A stretch of DNA of 64,000 nucleotides, taken from contig MOEB01000005.1 of assembly GCA_001939945.1 (NCBI GenBank), positions 1-64,000 of the forward strand. Reading direction: 5' to 3'. Source of the stretch: Aerophototrophica crusticola. GTDB lineage: Bacteria > Pseudomonadota > Alphaproteobacteria > Azospirillales > Azospirillaceae. Under the pieces are notes generated by a model. That model ran no database searches, was not told where the DNA came from, and saw only the letters and a program-made list of their open reading frames with translations. A program made the translations under genes and the position numbers. Positions 35,401 through 45,100 of this stretch are shown piece by piece; the first letter of the stretch is position 1, and each line of letters starts with the position of its first letter.

Positions 35401-35915
35401 AGGAAGGCCAGGCCGTCGCCCGCGTTGGAGGCGTTCTTGAGCGCCTCCGGGTGGAAGAAGACGTTCACCGACTCGGACGTCATGGTCCGGCCGTCGGACC
35501 CGGGCTGCGGCTGGCCGTTGGCCTGGTTGCCGAACAGCCACTGGCGCAGGTTCCCGATGCCGAAGGTCGGGTCCATCGTGTAGGCCACCGAGGCGCGGCT
35601 GCCGGCGGCGTTGTACTGGTTCATGGCCGTGTCGTCGACGCAGTGCGCCGCGAACAGGACCGTGCGGGGGTTGATCAGCAGGCCGGTGCAGGTGCTGCCG
35701 CCGTTGCCTGCCACGTTGCGGATGCCCAGGCCGACCCAGTAGGGGCGGGTGTTGGTGCCGTCCACGGTGCTGGCGGCGTTGGCGGGCCGCGTCTCCGGCG
35801 TGACCAGCGCGTTGGCCGGAACGGAGGCGAGCAGGCCGGCGGCCATGGCAGTGGCGCTGGCGCAGCCGAGCAGCTTGGCGGCGAGCCGACCGCGGCCCTG
35901 GGTAATCTTGTCCAT
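32451..35915 (-). CDS. Autotransporter with trypsin-like serine protease passenger
   Basis: 1154 residues, start at 35915 with GGGAGAAC before it. A signal peptide runs to about residue 36 (ASVPANA). The passenger has an S1-type triad: H91 (LFAAHCV), D175 (SADIAMAAF) and S310 (GDSGSPL). After about residue 480 a Thr/Asn/Gly-rich beta-helix follows (repeats such as GTLNVSGTF and TLAITGPVTISGTG). The C-terminal 270 residues form the beta-barrel, ending in Phe (SVRIRF). A tandem repeat around LVDKIATGTDLVDKIATA links protease and helix. The protease is expected on the cell surface. It has its own promoter region and terminator. Confidence 0.9.
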   Translation of the reverse strand: MDKITQGRGRLAAKLLGCASATAMAAGLLASVPANALVTPETRPANAASTVDGTNTRPYWVGLGIRNVAGNGGSTCTGLLINPRTVLFAAHCVDDTAMNQYNAAGSRASVAYTMDPTFGIGNLRQWLFGNQANGQPQPGSDGRTMTSESVNVFFHPEALKNASNAGDGLAFLSADIAMAAFGTATDLGRNNANTIGLLFSPVTGPVPVVLGGYGQSGNGLTGARQSDFRRRLGTNIMGFLGSDRDVTLGVYGPTLIADLFDPPGDSYQDMYWVDFDDPLRGTRSPGYPFDFNAIDDAPTALEASTAPGDSGSPLVTNAYGRDVSIGVLSQGTRFFFGQNTDPFFVAPPQANYGTLAGYNPLFLFWDFIVANNPYKYVSVASTAATVEWSDASAWRQDMDPNYFILQNGQLVNGLPTTPALGVSTAATNVGKVNPNPNPLPLCAFFGDCTGPTAGPAGDTTALPGLLSADDMAEKVAIGDTLVDKIATGTDLVDKIATAALPPASEPTAAWTKPAGSEPASGPGTVGNFRPNNQNGASGVFNSARYFEVTLNRAGQTVNLSANNVFTNNTVTIDRLNLSGATTTLNIASGARLNTELGSYLDAGTLNVSGTFAPRALDMLGGRLQGTGTVLATGGIRNSGGVISGGVTDAAGTLAITGPVTISGTGALGIDIVSATSADRVNVTGALTLGGMGMVNAVGSYVPAWNTSWVVASGTTVTGNFGGVASNLPGVLVPVFTTANNQVTLRIDARPFSTAVALNSTAQRSFAGALDAGRAANYTALKPLYDSLDPLPAAQAREALDRLNPDDAYLARKVSQAQVGFMSSAIADRMATARAGGQGVTMAGLAPSLFSGNGPSQLLAMNPVETQIAQDTAEKVADLKPGYGLFLNVRRLDGDTTSPTGLDGDLQNTLATVGLDKMLNDNILVGAALSYAWGDSDVAGNVAESDVKTYAASLYASFSNNGFFVDGYGSVGNVDTDTTRRVLGFTLEGETDGKLFSAGLGVGYDLKAGSFGVVPELRYDYASVDYDGYDETGGAAALRIGSRMVQSAQLRMGSTFYGEFKLGEQSSVIPKLTLFRASESRTGGEAVSNATFVNGNGVPVVGGPVPKRDKSWFEVGGGLTVKVNPTTEVSLSYEATTDRSDLDTKAYMGSVRIRF

Positions 35916-36255
35916 GTGTTCTCCCAAACGTTCCCTGCCCCGGCCAGATTGTCCCCACACGGCCGGGGTATGTAATCACTTTAGTAGTAAATCTGATGGT
36001 GCCAAGCCTGTTTCGGTCGGATTGCTACCATCCTGTTACGTTTTTAGAGACGATGTGTCGCCTTCCCGCAACGCCGCGACAGATCAGGCAAGTACAAGGA
36101 CACACGCCGGTGTGCCCTGACCGGTCGAGGCCGGCCGCGGCGCCCGTGCCTTGTCGAAAGTCATAGGCCGGTGACACTGCCACCCCGCCCTTGACGGCGC
36201 CGTCCCGGACAGCCGCAATGGTCCCCTTCGTGCAACCGACGGATGGGAGGCGGGC
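35916..36255. other. Intergenic region between the divergent autotransporter and pirin genes
   Basis: 340 bases with no gene seen. The part near 35970-36000 (GTAATCACTTTAGTAGTAAAT) is AT-rich against the background and is the likely promoter area for the autotransporter. ATTGCTACCATC at 36021-36032 also occurs in the nested palindrome at 11112 and, as ATTGCTACTGTC, at 59383. No operator was recognised. Confidence 0.5.
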
Positions 36256-37179
36256 ATGAGCTGGCAGCCGGCGCAGGACCCCTGGGACGAGGCGGGCATG
36301 TGCCCCGCGCTGGAGGCGGTGATCGTGCCCCGCGCCCGCGACCTGGGCGGGTTCGAGGTGCGGCGGGCGCTGCCCAGCGCCAAGCGGCAGATGGTGGGGC
36401 CCTTCATCTTCTGGGACCAGATGGGCCCGGCCACCTTCCAGCCCGGCACCGGCATCGACGTGCGGCCCCACCCGCATATCGGGCTGGCCACCGTCACCTA
36501 CCTGTTCGAGGGCGAGATCATGCACAGGGACAGCCTGGGCACGGTGCAGCCCATCCGGCCCGGCGAGTTGAACTGGATGACCGCCGGCCGCGGCATCGCC
36601 CATTCGGAGCGCACGGACACCACCCTCCGCGGCCATGCCAACCCCATGTTCGGCATCCAGTCCTGGGTGGCCCTTCCCGAGCGGTTCGAGGAGACGGACC
36701 CCGGCTTCGCCCATTTCGGCGCCGCCGACCTGCCCGTGGTGGAGGGGGAGGGCAAGCGCGCCCGCATCATCGCCGGGTCCCTGTTCGGCGCCACCTCCCC
36801 CGCCCCAAGCTTCAGCGCCATGTTCTATGCCGACGTCTCGCTGGACCCGGGTGCCGCCGTCGCCCTGCCGGCGGAGCATGAGGAACGGGCCATCTATGTG
36901 GCCCAGGGCAGCATCACCATCGCCGGTGACCGGCACGAGGCCGGGCAATTGCTGCTGTTCCGCCCGGGCGACGCCATCACCGTCCGCGGGCCGGAGGCGG
37001 GGCAGCCGCCCGCCCGGCTGCTGTTCCTGGGCGGGGAGCCCATGGACGGCCCGCGGCACATCTGGTGGAACTTCGTCTCCAGCCGCAAGGACCGGATCGA
37101 CCAGGCCAAGGCCGATTGGAAGGCCGGCCGCTTCCCGGCCGTGCCCGGCGAGCACGAGTTCATCCCCCTGCCCGACTGA
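36256..37179 (+). CDS. Pirin family protein
   Basis: 307 residues, two cupin domains. The N-terminal domain has the metal ligands in [11 protein letters not shown] and the later HSE of [10 protein letters not shown], as in pirins that bind iron. Bacterial pirins act as redox-linked regulators or as quercetinase-like dioxygenases, and the sequence alone does not decide between them. GGGAGGCGGGC precedes the ATG. It is a single gene, divergent from the autotransporter; no redox partner is adjacent. Confidence 0.9.
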   Translation: MSWQPAQDPWDEAGMCPALEAVIVPRARDLGGFEVRRALPSAKRQMVGPFIFWDQMGPATFQPGTGIDVRPHPHIGLATVTYLFEGEIMHRDSLGTVQPIRPGELNWMTAGRGIAHSERTDTTLRGHANPMFGIQSWVALPERFEETDPGFAHFGAADLPVVEGEGKRARIIAGSLFGATSPAPSFSAMFYADVSLDPGAAVALPAEHEERAIYVAQGSITIAGDRHEAGQLLLFRPGDAITVRGPEAGQPPARLLFLGGEPMDGPRHIWWNFVSSRKDRIDQAKADWKAGRFPAVPGEHEFIPLPD

Positions 37180-37347
37180 GGCCCCTGCCCCCGCCGGCAG
37201 CGTCACCGCCCCCCGACCGGGGCCGGCGGGTGGGGCGCCCATGGCGGCATGACCCTACGGGACAATGCCCTTATGCAGCTTGGGGCGGTTCGCGCCGGGG
37301 CGGCGTCGTGCTAGAAGCGTCCCGCTAACCATTTTGAGGATTTTCGG

Positions 37348-38001
37348 ATGGATCTGTCGTTCCTGCATGCCTTGTGGCAGGTGATCCTCATCGACCTCGT
37401 GCTGGCAGGCGACAACGCCATCGTCGTCGGCATGGCCGCCGCGGGCGTGGCCCAGGACAAGCGCCGGCAGGTCATCTTCTGGGGCATCGCCGCCGCGGTG
37501 GTGCTGCGCATCATCTTCGCCCTGGCCACCACCTGGCTGTTGCAGATCGTCGGGCTGATGCTGGCCGGCGGCATCCTGCTGCTCTGGGTCTGCTGGAAGC
37601 TGTGGCGCGAGATCCGGGAACGGGCGGCGGAGGATGTGGGCGCCGAGGTGGTGGCCGAGGGGATAGACCCCTCAGGCTCCAACCCCAAGGCGGAGGCCTT
37701 GCCGGCAGAGGGGGTGAAGCCCGTCGGTGTCGCCATCCGGCAGATCATCGTGGCCGACGTCTCCATGTCCCTGGACAACGTGTTGGCCGTGGCGGGCGCG
37801 GCCAACGAGCATCCGGAAGTGCTGGTGCTGGGCCTGGCCTTGTCCGTGGCCTTCATGGGCGCCGCGGCCACGCTGATCGCCAAGCTGCTGGAGAAGTATC
37901 ACTGGATCGCCTATGTCGGCCTGGGCGTCATCGCCTATGTGGCGGTGGTGATGATCTACAAGGGCGGCGTCGAGGTGGCGCCCTATGTGGGCATGGCCTG
38001 A
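37348..38001 (+). CDS. TerC family membrane protein (YjbE-type)
   Basis: 217 residues, about seven helices. Acidic membrane motifs LVLAGDNAIVVGMAA near residue 18 and ADVSMSLDNVLAVAGA near residue 135 are the TerC signatures. TerC proteins of this short class are implicated in metal export, notably manganese, or in membrane protein metalation. A cytoplasmic loop with charged residues lies at about 90-125. It is convergent with the longer TerC homologue across one shared terminator. No yybP-ykoY riboswitch could be recognised upstream. Confidence 0.88.
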   Translation: MDLSFLHALWQVILIDLVLAGDNAIVVGMAAAGVAQDKRRQVIFWGIAAAVVLRIIFALATTWLLQIVGLMLAGGILLLWVCWKLWREIRERAAEDVGAEVVAEGIDPSGSNPKAEALPAEGVKPVGVAIRQIIVADVSMSLDNVLAVAGAANEHPEVLVLGLALSVAFMGAAATLIAKLLEKYHWIAYVGLGVIAYVAVVMIYKGGVEVAPYVGMA

Positions 38002-38030
38002 TCGCCGGCACTTGATTGCACGACAAGAAA

Positions 38031-38058
38031 ACGGGGGCGGCCGCGAGGCCGCCCCCGT
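38031..38058. terminator. Bidirectional terminator between the two TerC genes
   Basis: Perfect 12-bp stem ACGGGGGCGGCC (38031-38042) / GGCCGCCCCCGT (38047-38058), loop GCGA. It is followed by CTTCGTT on the plus strand and by TTTCTTG on the minus strand. It serves the convergent genes ending at 38001 and 38082. Confidence 0.85.
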
Positions 38059-38081
38059 CTTCGTTCCGGCATGGCCAGGGG

Positions 38082-39086
38082 TCAGTCCGCCGTGCCGTGG
38101 GCCAGCCTCTTCTCGTCGCTCCGGGTCTTGTACAGGCTGTACAGCACGCCGGCCGCCAGCAGGCCGAAGGTCACGGACAGGGAGATCGCCGGGTCCAGCT
38201 TGCCGTAGATCTGGTTCCAGAAGATCTTGCCGCCGATGAAGATCAGCACGATGGACAGGGCGTACTTCAGGTACTTGAACCGGTGCACCATCGCCGCCAG
38301 CGCGAAGTACAGGGCGCGCAGGCCCAGGATGGCGAAGATGTTGCTGGTGTAGACGATGAACGGGTCGGTGGTGATGGCGAAGATGGCCGGGACGCTGTCC
38401 ACGGCGAAGATCACGTCCGCGAACTCCACCATCAGCAGGGCCAGGAACAGCGGCGTGGCGAAACGCACCACCTTGCCCGTCACCGGGTCCGGCTTCTTCA
38501 CGAAGAAGTCGTTGCCGTGCAGCTCGTCCGTCACGCGCATCCGCTTCTTCAGGAACTTCAGCACGGCGTTCTGGGAGATGTCGTGCTCGTCATCCCCGCT
38601 CATCATCAGCATCTTCACGCCGGTGATGATCAGGAAGGCGCCGAAGATGTAGAGCACCCAGTCGAAGTTGGTCACCAGCGCCGCGCCCAGGCCGATCATG
38701 ATGCCGCGCAGGATGATCACGCCCAGGATGCCCCAGAACAGCACCCGGTGCTGGTAGAGGCGGGGGATGGCGAAATAGGTGAAGATCAGCGAGATGACGA
38801 AGACGTTGTCCAGCGCCAGCGCCTTTTCCAGCGCGAAGCCGGTGAAGTACTGCATGCCCGGGGTCGGGCCCATGTACCACCAGACCCAGCCGCCGAACAG
38901 GGCGGCGATGGCGATGTAGAAGGCGGAGAGGACCAGGCTCTCCTTCACCCCGATCTCGTGGTCCTTCTTGTTGAGGACGCCCAGGTCGAAGACCAGCAGG
39001 GCCACGACGATGCCGAGGAACAGCAACCAGAGCCAGACGTCCTTCCCGAGGAAGTCGCTGGTCATAAACAACATAAGGCTTTCCAT
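38082..39086 (-). CDS. TerC family membrane protein (Alx-type)
   Basis: 334 residues, about nine helices. Signature motifs are EKALALDNVFVISLIFTYF near residue 87 and ADVIFAVDSVPAIFAIT near residue 222, each with a membrane Asp. The length and the central charged loop (GDDEHDISQNA...FFVKKPDPVTG) match Alx, the manganese-linked transporter of E. coli. It is next to a second, shorter TerC gene, so metal homeostasis is the likely shared role. The leader can form two adjacent hairpins. Confidence 0.9.
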   Translation of the reverse strand: MESLMLFMTSDFLGKDVWLWLLFLGIVVALLVFDLGVLNKKDHEIGVKESLVLSAFYIAIAALFGGWVWWYMGPTPGMQYFTGFALEKALALDNVFVISLIFTYFAIPRLYQHRVLFWGILGVIILRGIMIGLGAALVTNFDWVLYIFGAFLIITGVKMLMMSGDDEHDISQNAVLKFLKKRMRVTDELHGNDFFVKKPDPVTGKVVRFATPLFLALLMVEFADVIFAVDSVPAIFAITTDPFIVYTSNIFAILGLRALYFALAAMVHRFKYLKYALSIVLIFIGGKIFWNQIYGKLDPAISLSVTFGLLAAGVLYSLYKTRSDEKRLAHGTAD

Positions 39087-39126
39087 TGGGGATGCCTAAT
39101 CTCTGTGCCTGCGTTGGCGGATGCAG

Positions 39127-39159
39127 GTGATGTCCGACATCACAGCCGACGCCTCGGCT
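39127..39159 (-). other. Two adjacent hairpins in the Alx-type gene leader
   Basis: GTGATGT-CCG-ACATCAC (39127-39143) and AGCCGA-CGCC-TCGGCT (39144-39159) lie directly next to each other 41-73 bases before the start. Alx-type genes are often riboswitch-controlled, but the yybP-ykoY core could not be found here. The rest of the 308-base gap up to 39394 shows nothing I can identify. Confidence 0.4.
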
Positions 39160-39394
39160 GCCAGAGGGGCCCGGACCAGGGCCTGACATAAGAAGCCACC
39201 CCCGCGCTTCAAGAGGGGGGATGCGCACTACCCCACTTATATTGGGGACATGGAGCCGAACGGTTCGATTGGCAAAGCATTCCGGCAGGCGAACGGCAGG
39301 GCGGGCGCGCGAAACCTTCCCCGCGCCGCAGGCATTCTTCTGACCTGTCGGTGTTCCCGTCCGTGCCGTCCCTGTTGACTTGTCCCTTGCCCGC

Positions 39395-39784
39395 TTACCG
39401 GGTCAGCATGTGCACCAGGGTGGTCAGCGCGATGGCCAGGGCGCAGCCGTCCAGGGGGTTGGGGAAGGCGGCCCAGTCGCAGCCTTCCTGCTCCCGCGCC
39501 CGGTGGTGGGACAGGTACTCGTCCGCGTCGCCGCTCCACCAGCCGGCGCTGCCCGGCCCGCCGTCGGTCTTCTCCGCGATCCAGCGGCCCAGGTGGGCGG
39601 CGGCGGTGCCCAGGTAGCAGAGCTTCACCAGGCTGAGGGCGAACAGGAACCCGCCCAGCTCCGCCGCCGCGGTCGGCACCGACCAGGCGACGGTCCCGCC
39701 CACGACGAGGCCGGTGACGGCCGGCAGCAGGACCAGCGTGGCCAGGGTGTTGAGGTCGATGCGGGTGGCGCCGGGCAAGCGCAT
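39395..39784 (-). CDS. Hypothetical membrane protein
   Basis: 129 residues with about three hydrophobic helices (LATLVLLPAVTGLVVGGTVAW, LGGFLFALSLVKLCYLGTAA and CALAIALTTLVHML). A charged loop with several His and Asp residues (DADEYLSHHRAREQEGC) lies between the last two. GGAGGGACC precedes the ATG. It starts 54 bases after the histidine kinase stop on the same strand, so it may be cotranscribed with it. No family recognised. Confidence 0.6.
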   Translation of the reverse strand: MRLPGATRIDLNTLATLVLLPAVTGLVVGGTVAWSVPTAAAELGGFLFALSLVKLCYLGTAAAHLGRWIAEKTDGGPGSAGWWSGDADEYLSHHRAREQEGCDWAAFPNPLDGCALAIALTTLVHMLTR

Positions 39785-39838
39785 GGGACGGTCCCTCCGG
39801 TGGCGGTCAGGTCGGCCGCCACCCTGCCCGGCAGAGGG

Positions 39839-42682
39839 TTAAGGCTCCGTCAACAGGCCCTCCGTCCCCTCCCCCTGCTGCGGCTGGGGGGCCACCCGGG
39901 GGAAGGTGACGACGAAGCGGGTACCCCCTTCCGCCGGGCTTTCCACGGCGATGCCCCCGCCCAGGCGGCGGGTGGCCAAGTTGTAGACCAGGTGCAGCCC
40001 CAGGCCCGTGTTGCCCTGGCTGCGGCGGGTGGTGAAGAAGGGATCGAAGATACGGGCGCGGATGTCGGGCGCCACGCCGCGGCCCGTGTCGGTGACGGTC
40101 AGGCGGATCATCTCCGCCCCCTGGGCCGCCGCCTCGATCAGGATGCCGCCCTTCTCCCCGGGGGCGAAGCCGTGGTCCACGGCGTTGACCACCAGGTTGG
40201 TGACGATCTGGGCCAGGGCGCCGGGATAGCTGTCCACCGCCAGGTCGGCCGGCGCCTCCACCCGCACGGCGTGGCCGCTGCGGCGCAGCCGGGGGGTCAG
40301 GCTGGTCACCACCTCCTCCAGGTAGCGGCCGAGCTGAACCTGCCGGCGTTGGTCGCTGGTCTGGTCGACCGCCACCTCCTTGAAGCTGCTGATCAGCTGG
40401 CTGGCCCGTTTCGCGTTGCGCTCGATCAGGACCGTGCCCTCGCGCCCGTCGGCGAACAGCTCCTCCAGGGCGCTGCGCTTCAGCTTGCCGGCGCGGAAAT
40501 CGGCGTCGGCCCGGTCGATGGCGTCGCGCAGGTTGGTGGCGGCGGACAGGGCGATGCCCACGGGTGTGTTGACCTCGTGCGCCACCCCGGCGACCAGCTG
40601 GCCCAGGGCGGCCATCTTTTCCTGCTGCACCAGCCGGGCCTGCGTCTCCCGCAGCTCCGACAGGGCCTTGTCCAGCGCCTCATAGGCGGCGGCGTTGGCC
40701 AGGGCGATGGCGCCGTAGGAGGACAGGGTGCGGATGATGTCCAGTTCCCGCGGGCCATAGGCGTTGGGCGCGAAGCTCTGGCAGGTCAGGGCGCCCAGCA
40801 TGCGGCCCTGCACCGACAGGGGCTGCCATGCCACGGTGCGGGGCCGGCGGGTCAGGCCGGGCAGAAGGGGGGCGGCGGCGATTTCCCCCTCCTCCGCCAG
40901 CAGCAGGTCGCCGCCTTCCCGCAGGCAGCGGGCGGCCAGGCTGGAGGGGCTGTCCAAGGGATGGGACACGGGGTGCAGCCGCCGCCCCTCCGCCACCAGG
41001 AAGGGCATGTCCAGCCGACGGTCCGCCTCCCGCAGCAGGGCGATGCCGACGATGGGGGCGTCCAGCAGGCCGCCCAAGCGCCCGTGCAGGGTCTCGAATA
41101 CCCGTTCCAGCTCCAGGCTGGCGGTGACCTCCTGGCCGATGCCGCCCAGCATGGCCAGGGTGCGCGCCTCCGATGCCGCCTCCTCCGCCCGGCGGCGCTC
41201 CACGTCGGCCATGGCGCGGGCCCGCTCCAGCTCCGCGTCCGCCTGGGCCTGGGCCATCCGCTCCTGCCGCTCCGTGTCCTCCCCCACCCGCACGGCGGCC
41301 AGGGCCGCGGCAAGCTGGGCGGCGGCGGCCCGGTGGTCGCCCTCCGCCATCAGGATGGAGGCCAGCAGCTCCCGCATCTCGGCCGGGGGCGTGTAGCCCT
41401 CCACCTCCTCCGCCACGGCCAGCGCCTCTTCCAGCAGGGCCTTGGCGGCCAAAGGCGCCGGGGTGCCGTCGGCCGCGGGCAGGCCGTGGGCCAAGTGGCA
41501 TTCCGCCATGGCCCTCAACGTCTCGATGATGCCTTCGACCCGGTTGCCCGTCTCCCGCGCCAGGGCCAGGGCCTCGCCCATCAGGGCCAACGCCTCCGCC
41601 CCCCGCCCCAGGCGTGACAGGGCCTGGCCCTGGCCGCGGCGGCAGTTCACGGCCAGGTCGGCCTGGCGCAGCCGCTCGGCGATGCGCCAGCCCTCGGCAT
41701 AGCAGGCGGACGCGTCCTCCACCCGGCCCTGGCGCAGGGCCAGGTCGCCGGCATAGCGCCGGTTGGTGGACACCACGCGGTTCCGCGGCCCGGCGGACAG
41801 CAGGTCCCAGGCCTCCGCCAGCGCCGCCTCCGCCCGGTCCAGCCGGCCGGCCCGGATATAGTGGAAGGCCTGGCTGTTCAGCACGAAGCCCACCTGCTGG
41901 GTGCGGCCGATGCCGCGCCATACCGCCAACGCCTGGTTCAGCCCCGCCAGATAGCCCAGCTGGTCCCGCATGCGCGACCGGCAGACCGCCCGGTTGGCCA
42001 GGCAGAAGCCCTCCAGCACCCGCAGGCTCTCCGCCCGCGCCAGGGCCAGGGCTTGGTCGAACAGCTCCAACGCCAGGGCATGGGTGCCCCGGTCCAGGGC
42101 GATCAGGGCCAGGGCATAGAGGGCGGCGGCCTCTGCCGGCGCATCCGCCACCCGCCGGGCCGCCGCCAGGGCCGACTCGGCCAGTTCCCGCGCCGCCGCG
42201 GCCTTGCCCTGGTACAGCAGGATGGCGGTGCGGCGGGACACCACCTCCGACCAGGCGGCCACCTCACCCAACGCCTGGTAGGCCTGCTCCGCCGCCGAGA
42301 GCCGGGCGACCCGCTCCGCCGTGTCGCCTTCCAGCAGGCCAAGGTCGGCCGCGGCCAGGTCCGTGTCCGCCAGCCCCTTGGTGTCCTGCAGTTGGGTGAA
42401 GCCTGCCCGCGCCCGGTCCAGGGCCAGATGGGCGGCGGCGGGATGGCCGGCGTTCATGGCCGCCCAGGCGCGCACCAGCTCCGCCCGGGCCCGCATGGAT
42501 GCCGCGCCCGTGTCATCCCGCTGCCCCAGCCGGGCCAGCAGGTCCTGGGCTACCCGGTCGGCCCGGGGCGGGTCGCGGTCACGCAGGGACCAGGCAAGGT
42601 CGGCCAGCAGTTCCGGAGGTTCGACCCCGGCCCTATCCGGCGGCGCGGACGCTTCCGCCTGCGGTCCCTGGTTGGACGACAT
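39839..42682 (-). CDS. Soluble TPR-GAF sensor histidine kinase
   Basis: 947 residues from the ATG at 42682. TPR-like helical repeats fill about 20-440 (for example ALALELFDQALALARAESLRVLEGFCLANRAV in part). A short coiled coil (ERARAMADVERRRAEEAA) and a GAF domain (about 500-660) follow. The kinase core has H702 in VAGVAHEVNTPVG and the ATPase boxes NLVVNAVDHGF, DTGRGV and NTGLGLHLVYNL. No membrane helix is seen, so sensing is cytoplasmic. No receiver domain or response regulator gene is in the window. A small membrane protein gene follows. Confidence 0.88.
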   Translation of the reverse strand: MSSNQGPQAEASAPPDRAGVEPPELLADLAWSLRDRDPPRADRVAQDLLARLGQRDDTGAASMRARAELVRAWAAMNAGHPAAAHLALDRARAGFTQLQDTKGLADTDLAAADLGLLEGDTAERVARLSAAEQAYQALGEVAAWSEVVSRRTAILLYQGKAAAARELAESALAAARRVADAPAEAAALYALALIALDRGTHALALELFDQALALARAESLRVLEGFCLANRAVCRSRMRDQLGYLAGLNQALAVWRGIGRTQQVGFVLNSQAFHYIRAGRLDRAEAALAEAWDLLSAGPRNRVVSTNRRYAGDLALRQGRVEDASACYAEGWRIAERLRQADLAVNCRRGQGQALSRLGRGAEALALMGEALALARETGNRVEGIIETLRAMAECHLAHGLPAADGTPAPLAAKALLEEALAVAEEVEGYTPPAEMRELLASILMAEGDHRAAAAQLAAALAAVRVGEDTERQERMAQAQADAELERARAMADVERRRAEEAASEARTLAMLGGIGQEVTASLELERVFETLHGRLGGLLDAPIVGIALLREADRRLDMPFLVAEGRRLHPVSHPLDSPSSLAARCLREGGDLLLAEEGEIAAAPLLPGLTRRPRTVAWQPLSVQGRMLGALTCQSFAPNAYGPRELDIIRTLSSYGAIALANAAAYEALDKALSELRETQARLVQQEKMAALGQLVAGVAHEVNTPVGIALSAATNLRDAIDRADADFRAGKLKRSALEELFADGREGTVLIERNAKRASQLISSFKEVAVDQTSDQRRQVQLGRYLEEVVTSLTPRLRRSGHAVRVEAPADLAVDSYPGALAQIVTNLVVNAVDHGFAPGEKGGILIEAAAQGAEMIRLTVTDTGRGVAPDIRARIFDPFFTTRRSQGNTGLGLHLVYNLATRRLGGGIAVESPAEGGTRFVVTFPRVAPQPQQGEGTEGLLTEP

Positions 42683-42858
42683 CCCAACTCCCGCAAAACA
42701 CGAGCGGCCGGGATGGTAATACATCCCCCTCCATGGGGGTAGGGGGACGGGTGGGGTATGCCTGTCCCGTCGTGTCCCCCCGGGCGTCCTTGGCCCGGGT
42801 GCCTACCGCTGCCCCAATCTCAGCCGTCGCCAAACCATCCGAATGAGGTACAAAATCC

Positions 42859-42975
42859 TCATCCCGGCGAAAGCCGGGACCCAGGGTTACGGGCCCAACC
42901 TCGCCGGGTGTACCCGCCCTGACAAGACCAGCCCAAGCGCTTGTGGCCCCTGGGTCCCGGCTTGCGCCGGGATGA
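42859..42975. repeat. CATCCCGGCGAAAGCC-type inverted repeat, copy 1
   Basis: Arms at 42859-42885 and 42949-42975 are inverted copies with one mismatch. Each arm itself folds (CCCGGCGAAAGCCGGG). The spacer carries further GC-rich sequence. It lies between the histidine kinase start and the oppF stop. A second copy is at 56285. Repeats of this type are common in alphaproteobacterial genomes. Confidence 0.75.
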
Positions 42976-43026
42976 CGGCCAGGGGATGGGGGATGTGGGT
43001 GAAAACAGGCGCCGTGGCGTCTCCCC

Positions 43027-44039
43027 TCACACCAGCGCCTGGGCCGGCGGGCCCCAATGGTGGCAGGCCACCTGGTGGCCGGGGGCCTTTTCCTCCAGCT
43101 TCGGCACGACTTGCGCGCAGATGTCCGTGGCCCGGGGGCAGCGGGTGCGGAAGACGCAGCCGGACGGCGGGTTCATGGGGCTGGGCAGGTCGCCGCCCAG
43201 CACGATGCGCTGCTTGTTCTTCTCCAGGTCCGGGTCCGGGATGGGCACGGCGGAGATGAGCGCCTGGGTGTAGGGGTGCAGCGGCTCGGCATAGATGCTG
43301 TCGCGGCTGGCGATCTCCATCACCTTGCCCAGGTACAGCACCATGACCCGGTGGCTGACATGGCGGACGACCGACAGGTCGTGGCTGATGAACAGCAGGG
43401 ACAGGCCGAATTCCTGCTGCAGATCCATCAGCAGGTTGACGATCTGCGCCTGGATCGACACGTCCAGGGCCGACACCGGCTCGTCGCAGATCACCATCTT
43501 CGGGTCCACGATCATGGCCCGGGCGATGCCGATGCGCTGGCACTGGCCGCCGCTGAACTCGTGCGGGTAGCGGTTGATCATCTGCGGCAGCAGGCCGACC
43601 TTGGCCATCAGCGCCTTGACCTTCGCCTTGCGCTCGGCGACCGACATCTTGGGGAAGAAGACGGTCAGCGGCTCGGCGATGATGTCGCCCACGGTCATGC
43701 GCGGGTTCAGGCTGGCCAGCGGGTCCTGGAAGACGATCTGCATGTGCTGCCGCTGGGCGCGCAGCTGCTCCCCCGCCATGGAGGTCATCTCGTTGCCCAG
43801 GAACACCACCTTGCCGTCGGTGGGCTTGATGAGCTGGAGGATGCCGCGCCCCAGGGTGGACTTGCCGCAGCCGGACTCGCCCACGATGCCCAGGGTCTCG
43901 CCCGCCTTCAGGCTGAAGCTGACCCCGTCCACCGCCTTCAGGGGCGTGTACTGGCCGAAGACGATCCCGCCGGTGCGGATGGGGAAGTGGACCTTCAGGT
44001 CCTGGACGCGGAGGAGCTCTGCGTTCTCGACGGGGGGCA

Positions 44040-44043
<4 letters not shown>
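43027..44043 (-). CDS. oppF: Oligopeptide ABC transporter ATP-binding protein OppF
   Basis: 338 residues. Walker A GESGCGKST, the ABC signature FSGGQCQRIGIARA, Walker B MVICDEPVSALD and the switch His in FISHDLS are intact. The C-terminal Cys-containing oligopeptide extension (GCVFRTRCPRATDIC) marks the Opp/Dpp group. It pairs with OppD to energise peptide uptake. The ATG overlaps the oppD stop by 4 bases. It is the last gene of oppB-C-D-F. Confidence 0.93.
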
Positions 44044-45086
<1,043 letters not shown>

Positions 45087-45100
45087 CAGCGCGGGTCCCC

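Noticed and set aside
32232-35975. 1247-codon open frame antisense to the autotransporter (similarly 1161 codons at 27310-30795 antisense to the RND permease)
   Set aside because: Composition is His/Gly/Gln/Arg-rich without domains, as expected when the complement of GC-rich codons is read; the sense genes have complete domains and motifs.
37200-37347. Possible yybP-ykoY manganese riboswitch before the short TerC gene
   Set aside because: The conserved core sequences could not be found by eye; only GC-rich hairpins are present.
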